Positions 57,188 through 64,000 of a stretch of DNA of 64,000 nucleotides are shown in pieces (positions within the stretch are counted from its first letter, which is position 1; every line of letters begins with the position of its first letter). The stretch is from Selaginella moellendorffii. Its lineage: Eukaryota > Streptophyta > Lycopodiopsida > Selaginellales > Selaginellaceae. The DNA lies in NCBI RefSeq assembly GCF_000143415.4, contig NW_003314320.1, positions 308,586-372,585 of the forward strand, written 5' to 3'. Position numbers and translations under genes: made by a program. The notes beneath the pieces are model-generated. The model was not told the DNA's origin and did not search any database. It saw only the letters and a program-made list of their open reading frames with translations.

Positions 57188-57545
57188 TTGCTTTGCTTAA
57201 ACCCTACAAAATCTGCGTTTTGGTGATTTATTTTGGTTATAGTTTGAGGTTATGGAAAGAAAAACTTATTGCTTAAGTTTATCTATAATATTTACCTTTA
57301 GGAATTTCTTTTTTATATATTTTTATCAGCTATAGTTAGTTTAAATATAAATTTAATTAAATTGGTTTATTATACTTAGTTTTATCTGTTTCTCTTTTGC
57401 TATCATAAAAGATTCTATTTTAATAATTCACCAATTGAAATTATTTAATAAGAAGTACAAAGCAAAGCTTCTCAATTTGTATTATACATTTAGAAAACCA
57501 ATCCACACAAAAAACACCAATATTAATACGTACTCCAGTATTATC
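57188..57545. other. AT-rich spacer, no gene recognised
   Basis: This holds the XTH promoter followed by AT-rich sequence up to the first cysteine-rich peptide gene (its 3' side). Confidence 0.4.
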
Positions 57546-57782
57546 TTAACAGTTAACAACTTGACAATCATCACAAATGCATCTCTTGATATCATTGCAA
57601 GAGCCGCTCTTACAGATCTCACAATTGTTTCCTTCGTTGTTAAAGTGGCACATCTTGCAAAATGTGTGGCAGTGTGATTTAATTGCAGGGTCCTGTGGGC
57701 AGGAATAAAAATTATAACAGTCTTGAGCATTGACTGCCATTGCTAGCACCAAACATAGAATTATAACAATTCCTTTCTTCAT
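57546..57782 (-). CDS. Secreted 12-cysteine peptide, copy 1
   Basis: A frame of 78 codons from the ATG at 57782 (an upstream in-frame ATG at 57824 would add 14 residues before the signal peptide). The leader MKKGIVIILCLVLAMAVNAQ is a clear secretion signal. The mature part has twelve cysteines spaced C-x5-C-x9-C-x3-C-x2-C-x8-C-x2-C-x4-C-x5-C-x-C-x2-C-x4-C, including FCKMCHF and CEICKSGSC. The neighbouring minus-strand gene (58120-58383) has the same twelve-cysteine order and the words CHF, CE and SGSC, so the two are tandem paralogs. No known family was recognised; roles in defence, signalling or metal binding are all possible. Confidence 0.75.
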   Translation of the reverse strand: MKKGIVIILCLVLAMAVNAQDCYNFYSCPQDPAIKSHCHTFCKMCHFNNEGNNCEICKSGSCNDIKRCICDDCQVVNC

Positions 57783-57896
57783 CCTGAGACTGCCGGCTAC
57801 TAAGTGATCACATAATTCTTTCATTTTATAGTAAGTAACACGTTAACAAAATATCAAAAATGCTAAGCCAAGCGAGCCGGGAATCTGTAAAGTGGT

Positions 57897-57947
57897 CTTA
57901 GATTAAAACGGTATTATAAAGCGAGCTTAGATTAAAACGGTATATCG
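57897..57947. repeat. Two copies of CTTAGATTAAAACGGTAT, 29 bp apart
   Basis: CTTAGATTAAAACGGTATTA (57897) recurs as CTTAGATTAAAACGGTATAT (57926), about 115 bp upstream of the copy 1 peptide start. It could be a promoter element pair or a chance local duplication. Confidence 0.6.
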
Positions 57948-58119
57948 TCCTGCTTTTAGAGAGGAGTAATCTAGATTAATAAAAGGAGTAATTGTCGTCT
58001 TAGCAAGCGTTATGTTCTCTAGAAGGAACAAAACGTCCCTGAAAGACTTACGAGTGAACTGTTTTTATTGATGATGAGTTTACTGGCACGATCGAAGCTC
58101 CGATCGAAGGATGGATCTA

Positions 58120-58383
58120 TCAAGCATAGACGGGGCAATTGGAGCTGCTGCAAGGTCCCTTGCAAGTGCATCGACCATAGGAGCAGCTTCCAGAGTGGCA
58201 CCTCTCGCAGTGCTCGCCGTGGCTCACAAAGTGGCAAAGCTTACAGTAGTCCTTGCACTTGAGGCCACCAAAAAAGCAGGTATACCTCCTGTAACATTTG
58301 GCTTCCTCATGCGCTCCCTCAATCACCATGGCTGCCACAAGAAAGATCGCTGCCAGCATTAAAAGAAACATCACAAACTTCAT
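58120..58383 (-). CDS. Secreted 12-cysteine peptide, copy 2
   Basis: A frame of 87 codons from the ATG at 58383. Earlier in-frame ATGs would put a low-complexity CT/AT-repeat-coded leader in front, so they are rejected. The hydrophobic leader MKFVMFLLMLAAIFLVAAMV is followed by IEGAHEEA and then a mature part with twelve cysteines: C-x5-C-x6-C-x3-C-x2-C-x8-C-x2-C-x4-C-x4-C-x-C-x3-C-x4-C. Shared words with copy 1 are YCKLCHF and CERCHSGSC. Copy 1 lies about 340 bp downstream on the same strand. A (CT)n(AT)n microsatellite lies just upstream. Confidence 0.78.
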   Translation of the reverse strand: MKFVMFLLMLAAIFLVAAMVIEGAHEEAKCYRRYTCFFGGLKCKDYCKLCHFVSHGEHCERCHSGSCSYGRCTCKGPCSSSNCPVYA

Positions 58384-58429
58384 TGTCAAGAGCAAGAAAA
58401 CCAAGCAAAGAATGCCTACAAGATGGCTC

Positions 58430-58470
58430 TCTCTCTCTCTCTCTCTCAATATATATATATATATATATGG
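58430..58470. repeat. (CT)n followed by (AT)n microsatellite
   Basis: CT repeats run into AT repeats here, 50 to 90 bp before the start codon of peptide copy 2, so they probably lie in its 5' UTR or core promoter. Confidence 0.9.
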
Positions 58471-58554
58471 TGTGCTGCTATAGTAATATTTTCTTTCATT
58501 CATCTCAGGTGAGACGATCTTCAATAATTATATTCTGTACATGTTCTCGAATGG

Positions 58555-60204
58555 TTAGATCTTGGAGTGCTCGCATCTGCTAGACTTGCCCAGAGCCACA
58601 GCGGTCTTGGAGCCCGACTGGCGCCCCAGGTGCTGCGAGATAAACTCTCCAGCAGCGAGAACCAAGCTCAAGTCCACGTTTGTGGAGACGCCCAGCCCGT
58701 TTAGAAGATAGATCACGTCCTCCGTCGCTACGTTCCCAGACGCGCCTTTCGCGTAGGGGCAGCCACCGAGCCCTGACACGGACGAATCCACGGTGCTCAC
58801 TCCCATCTAAAACAAATCCACAGAGCTCATTCCCTACTCGAGAAGAAACGAGAAAAAAGCGAAGAGTGAATTGATCACTCACTTGTAAAGCTACGAGGAT
58901 ATTGGACAAGGCTTGACCATACGTGTCGTGCATGTGTACGGCTAGATTCTCCACTGGAACGACGGACATTACTGCCTCGAGCATCGGCACCAAAGTTCCT
59001 GCCAATCGTTCCAAGCTTTAGATAATAAAAGAGTGATTTTTCCTTACCCGGGGTTCCAACGCCAATCGTATCACCCAGAGAGATTTCGCTGCAACCCATT
59101 CGGTAGAGCTCGCCAGCAACGTATCCAACTTTGTGGGGAGGAACCGGGCCTTCGATCGGGCAGCCTACAACACAAGAGATGTACCTTGAAGAAGGAATGA
59201 TATGCAGTGAGAAAAAATGAAAGCAGAATTCGTTCTCTCTTTTTTTTTGTGAAAGATAAAACGAGCCTCTTAGCTTACCCTCGGACAGAGATGCCGTGCT
59301 GCTTTGCTAGATCACAGACCTGTTTGTAGCGCTCCAGGCTCTCGCTGATGGTGCAATTTATGTTTGCCTTGGAGAATGACTCGGAGGCTGCTGCGAAAAC
59401 TGCTACGTCTCTTGCTCCAGCATCCAGTGCTGCTTGAAAACCCTGAGGTGCAGCATGGATGCTACTAGACCTTATTCTAAGCGAAAGAAAGAAAGAAAGA
59501 AAGAAAGAAATCAAGAGTACCTTGACGTTTGGCGTGAGGACTGGAAACTTGCTCCCTTGGAGAGCTTTGATGGCATGCAAAACCTCCTTGGCATCCGAGA
59601 GCTACAACAAAAGGAAGTTTTCATGTCGTTTACAACAAACTGGCAACAAACTGGAAATTTGTTACCTGTGGAACCCATTTGGGCGAGACAAAGCTGGTGG
59701 CCTCGACGACTTGGAGGCCGGAAGCACAGAGCTTTCGTATAAGCTCAACTTTGATGTGAGTTGGAACAATCTTCTTTTCGTTTTGCAGCCCGTCTCGAGG
59801 CCCGACCTCGACGATCTTCACAAACTCTGGCATGCTACCAAATATCTACATTTTCAAACAAAACGACATGAAGCGTAGAAAAAGAAACATCGAGATATAA
59901 GTTAAAAGTTACCCTTGGCTTTGGACGCTCCGTGCTGAAATAGCGGCTGGAAGAGCGAAACAAGCCTCCGGAAGAAGCCCAGAACCCTTGCTCGCTCGCT
60001 GAAGAAGATGGAAAGCTGAAGGATTGGTACAGTCCCCTTTGTGACGGCCTCCACTGTGAATCATCACTACTGGAAAAGAAAAAAAAAACTAAGCAACTAA
60101 AAACTCGTGCAAAATGGAAGAAAATTTCACCTTGAGTTGCCGAAGCCCTCCCTGGCGAGCAAGCACGGCCTCCAGGCTGCGGAGAAGGAATCGGAGGAAT
60201 CCAT
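58555..60204 (-). CDS. HMGCL: Hydroxymethylglutaryl-CoA lyase, mitochondrial
   Basis: Splits HMG-CoA to acetoacetate and acetyl-CoA, the last step of leucine breakdown. Eight exons, 60204-60131, 60069-59913, 59845-59666, 59601-59521, 59442-59279, 59184-59048, 58998-58883 and 58806-58555, give 386 residues. The N-terminal 70 residues are Ser/Arg-rich ([16 protein letters not shown]), a likely mitochondrial presequence. The lyase barrel starts [17 protein letters not shown], with the catalytic Arg, and continues with [43 protein letters not shown] and [13 protein letters not shown] (metal-binding His). The signature [19 protein letters not shown] carries the active-site Cys. All catalytic residues are present. 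It is transcribed toward the cysteine-rich peptide genes. Confidence 0.94.
59479..59510. repeat. (AAAG)n microsatellite in an HMGCL intron
   Basis: GAAA units repeat about seven times inside the intron between 59443 and 59520. Confidence 0.9.
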
Positions 60205-60779
60205 GGCGGGCGACACACCATGAGAGCCGAGCCACGCCCTGATTGTGGCCTGCGGAGCAGTGATCCTGGGAAGCCGCATCACAAAGACATTCTACTCTCG
60301 CCCTCGATTTGGAGTGTCGCCCTACCCTACCTACCCAAGTCTCGGGATTTCTTATGTCTATACAGTCAATTCTGGAAGAATTTTCATCTCTCTCTTTTTC
60401 TTACATTTGTGCGAATGCCATGAAAAATCAAAAACATTATTAAACGAGTACTTGCCCAACAAATGCTGGGTGGTTTACAAAGAGGTTCAATATAAAACTT
60501 TTTTATAAACAATGTTAATTGTAAAAATAGAAAGATCTTGGGGAAGGAAGTGGCTTTAGCATGTGGTGTTTTGAACTTTAATTCCAAATCCACGTGGTGA
60601 TATGCATCTTGATAAAGCCACATAAAGTTGCCCATGAGTGAAAATTGGGTGGGGCAAGTAAACTCTAACTTAGTTAAATGTCTGTCTTTGGCATTTGGAA
60701 TTTGTTAAATAGTAACCCAAACGAATTGGAAATTATCATCTGAACATTTTGAATGGAATTTATGTATTTAATGGTATTA
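60205..60779. other. HMGCL upstream region and edge of Helitron DNA
   Basis: The first 150 bases are GC-richer and probably the HMGCL promoter. From about 60400 the DNA is AT-rich and may include the 3' end of the Helitron next to it. A weak palindrome CCCAGCATTTGTTGGG (minus strand, about 60456-60471) is a possible terminal hairpin, but no CTRR end was identified. Confidence 0.35.
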
Positions 60780-63700
60780 GTGTGATATGTGGGATAAAGA
60801 TGGTAAATTTTTAAAATTTTCACCATTTCCAATTTTGAGAAGCCATTCAAACCATGATTTATCACTTTTAGCAAGTTGCATATTTGTTTTCAAAGATAAC
60901 TTTCTCAATAATCCCCATAATTTATTCATTCTTATAGAACTTGAAATAATTTATGCCCCATGTCCATGTGGAATGATTGGAAGTGTTTGTTTAAAGTCCC
61001 CGCTAATGACAACAATTATGCCACCAAAAGGTAATAATGTATTTTTTAGGTCTCACAACACTCGATTAACAGTAGTGAATGCATGAGTGTGAACCATATT
61101 TATTTCATCCCATAACAATATGTTAGTAGTTTTGATTTTTATACCTACTTCACTATTAACAGTTATAGTGGAAGTTGATGTTTCATTTATTGGAACAGGA
61201 GGTTTAAAAGTAGTATGTAAAATTCGGCCATTATAAAGTAAAGTACTTGTAATTACTGTCCAAACCATGCTAACAACATTTATTTTTTTCAGTTGTAAAA
61301 TATTTATAAGAATGTTAAGAAGAAATATTTTACCAGTACCACCAGGGCCATCAATGAAAATGTATCGATTATGCTCAGTTGGGTGATCAATAACATTAAG
61401 AATATCATTAAAAATATTTAACTGTTCTTGATTAAATCGAGGAATATTTTGTTCAACATTTTGATATATTTATGTTGAGTTGACAATATTTTCATCATCA
61501 AAATTTTCAAACGTAAAGGTAGATAGTAGTTTTGATTAATTTTGCCATGCATTTTCATTTTAATATTTATATCATGTAAAGCATGTTCATAATGAAAAAT
61601 TAGATTTTTTTGCATGAAATCCTCAAAGAGGAAGTCTTTAAATTTATCCCATAAGAAGTAAGGATCTTTTGGAGTGCAAAAGATACAAAGTAATACAAAT
61701 AATTGTCTTAATTGTGATGGTATTTTAAAAAAGTAAGCATCTTCTAAACATTTTTCCCATTTGGTATCATCAGCTATAATCCCCATTGCATTTGCAACTT
61801 GTTGAAACGTGTCATAATAAATATTGTTAACTGTATTGAGATCTTTGAAAGATGTAACACCTTTTTTATGGAGTAAAATAAGACGTAAATGATATAGTTC
61901 AACATTAGATAGAGACATAGAATATATTCGGGGAATGACATTTCTTGTATGTCAAATTTGCTAGTTATGAGTATGAGCGTTAAATGTATAATATAAAGGG
62001 ATCTCAGGATATGTATATTGTCTAGCATTTGGGTCATTTATATTTAATTCAAACTATTTTGTCAACATCATAGCTCTTTGAAGTGTCATTTGTTCAGAAC
62101 CTTCTATAAAATAAACATTTTGAAATTTTGGAAAATGGATACGGATTATAGGGATCGAACGACTATGCATTTTAAATTTAAAAAGTCTCTATATTGCCTT
62201 TAGAGCAGATTCATAACGTGCTTTATAAAATATTGAAATAAATATTTAATACTTTTTATAGTAGCACAAATTTCAATATTAATATGAGCATTATATTTTT
62301 TACAAAGGTATTTATTATAAGGCACTACCCAACGATTATCAATATAACACCCACTTTTTATATATATACAGCTATTATCAGGTCTATAATAATTTGGATA
62401 TCCATCAACACTAAAAGTAATTTTGTAATTAAATTTTTTCTGATAACCTTTTGAGCAAGTGCCATTTTTCATGCAAAGACTATTAGAATAAAGAGGCTCA
62501 CATGGATCATGTATCATATGAGATGTAATTATTTTAGAAATTTCAAGTTCATTTTGAGGATCAAGCAATTGTGCCGTTATATATTGGTCAATAACATCAT
62601 GGTCTTTAATCTTGTTTTCATAAGATAAAATCCCTAGAAAGTGACAATGTGGAAGGCCTCTTTTTTGAAATTCAATTACATATATAAAAGCAATACAATT
62701 TCCAAAAATATATTTTTTAGTAATATCATTCAAAAATTCTTTAAGCTTGATATGAAATGCTCTAGAAACCAAGTTTGGACGATCCTCAGTGCCTTCATTT
62801 GGATGTAAGTTTTAGCCATTTAGCATTGCATGTAAAAGTAATGAAAAGATTTGGCTTTGAAAAATGAGTAACTATAGCTATTGCATCTTGATAATTTTGT
62901 TGTATTGCTCTAGGGCCACCCCCAAAACTTGAAGGTAAAATAACAATCTTGCCTGGATTTATATTTTCATTAATAGCACAGTTTGCACCATAATCCATAA
63001 GATCAGTATACATTTCAACTTGCAATTGTTTCTAATGAGTGCGATAGTAATTCAAATTATTGCTTTCAACTTTTACATAAGCATCAACTATATATTGTTG
63101 TGTGAGTCTTTCTGCATGTAAAATTAAATTAAAACCAAAGTGTATTGTGTCTCTTATAGATAAATGGTATGCATAATATTGGAGTAATGTAATTCAACAT
63201 CTGGAATTAAAAATATTTTTATGCCAACCTTTGTCACCAAAAGGAAATATTAATGGGTAAACCATTGGATCACAATTATAATCAAGTGTTGAGATACATT
63301 TAGAATTGCTTACAGTTGGATATATACAAATTTCACGACTATGTGGCGGTTCTCCATCATCACTAACAAACACAACAGCATCATTTGTCCGTGGAGCATT
63401 ATAGCGTTGTGGATTAGTTCCTTCAGTTTTTAATAACATGTAAACACCACATATAAGATAACCTAAAAGTGTAGCAAAAAAAATTTCTTCTTGTTCCATT
63501 TCATACATCATTTTGAAAGCTTGAGCATATGGGTTAACATGACAAAGGAGAGCATCAAGATGTTTAAGTAAGTTTGTCTCACGGCTTGAATTAAAAGGGT
63601 TTTGCTTTCTTATATCTATAGCTTCTAGAGTATCAAGCATATAAAGTTGTCCATAGGTTCAATATTGACCTTCAGAAGGATGTGCTGAAACAATATTATG

Positions 63701-64000
63701 ATATATTTGACCATGGATTTTAAAGCAATAAAGACCATGACCTTTTACAATATTAATATTAGAAGACATAGATGCAAAAGCAAGAGCACTATTGTAGTGT
63801 CTAATATTTGTTTTAAAATTAGAGTTCTTATTTTGCTTGTAAAGTGAAAGTAAATCAAATGGTAAAGGTGAAATTGGAGGTAATATAACTTGGTTATTCT
63901 AGCAACACATTGAAGAGTTTTCATCTTTAAAATGCAATGCATTACAAAAAGTACAAACAAATGATAAACTACCAATATTAAAATTTATTATGTTAAAGTC
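60780..64000 (-). mobile_element. Decayed Helitron Rep-helicase
   Basis: The minus strand, read from the right edge, shows Helitron landmarks in order but with stops and frameshifts. They are an N-terminal block (ALHFKDE, then NSALAFASM; about 63940-63760) and RYNAPRTNDAVVFVSDDGEP (about 63410). Then come GKIVILPSSFGGGPRAIQQN (about 62950-62900) and the Rep HUH motif EFQKRGLPHCHF (about 62670-62640). A PIF1-type helicase with Walker A DGPGGTGK (about 61350-61330; next residue Ile instead of Thr/Ser), Walker B ILLWDE (about 61110) and PFGGIIVVISGDFKQTLP (about 61030-60970) follow. The helicase C-terminal part is missing. The 5' end lies beyond the window. The copy is AT-rich and dead. Confidence 0.85.

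Noticed and set aside
1-64000. CRISPR array, bacterial operon or prophage
   Set aside because: Repeats here are minisatellites, microsatellites and transposons; the genes are spliced eukaryotic genes.

Overview
The window looks like nuclear DNA of a land plant, most probably a lycophyte such as Selaginella. This is inferred, not looked up. Supporting signs are plant-specific families (HAC histone acetyltransferase, full-size PDR/ABCG transporter, XTH, plastid ribosomal protein bS31c, DYW-type PPR proteins), very short spliceosomal introns (mostly about 45-100 bp), several intronless PPR genes, and compact GC-richer gene islands between long AT-rich stretches of decayed transposons.

Layout. 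1-2849: 5' part of a HAC-type acetyltransferase gene on the minus strand, running off the left edge. 2850-9900: repeat-rich AT DNA with a nested foldback element (4.13-4.77 kb) and a decayed Ty3/gypsy pol (5.0-6.7 kb). 9901-11829: an isolated, intronless, GC-rich gene for a P-loop NTPase fused to a PD-(D/E)XK-like nuclease domain. 11.8-14.4 kb: AT-rich, no genes seen. 14.4-36.7 kb: dense gene island holding a WD40 protein, a small unknown protein, a broken mitochondrial-type DnaJ, a 24-exon ABCG/PDR transporter, a PPR protein head-to-head with a TPR-SET methyltransferase, a microRNA-like hairpin, a UbiA prenyltransferase, tRNA-Leu(CAA), plastid ribosomal protein bS31c, an ankyrin/RMT2-like methyltransferase and a second PPR gene. 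36.7-50.7 kb: repeat-rich, with a broken ankyrin/zinc-finger gene, a 1.6-kb LTR with primer-binding site and internal minisatellite, a diverged solo copy of that LTR, telomere-like repeats and a PPR gene fragment. 51.0-60.2 kb: second gene island with a DYW-class PPR editing factor, a small basic protein, a RING-H2 E3 ligase, an XTH with an N-terminal membrane anchor, two paralogous secreted 12-cysteine peptides and HMG-CoA lyase. 60.8-64.0 kb: decayed Helitron Rep/helicase on the minus strand, running off the right edge.

Most genes are unrelated housekeeping or regulatory genes and do not form a pathway. The items most worth a second look are the tandem 12-cysteine secreted peptides, the NTPase-nuclease gene with an apparently altered active-site acid, the hairpin that resembles a young MIRNA made by inverted duplication beside the TPR-SET gene, and the DYW PPR protein with a recurring insertion inside its motifs. 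Exon borders given for spliced genes were worked out by hand from reading frame, family conservation and GT/AG (twice GC/AG) sites; all coding lengths quoted are in frame.
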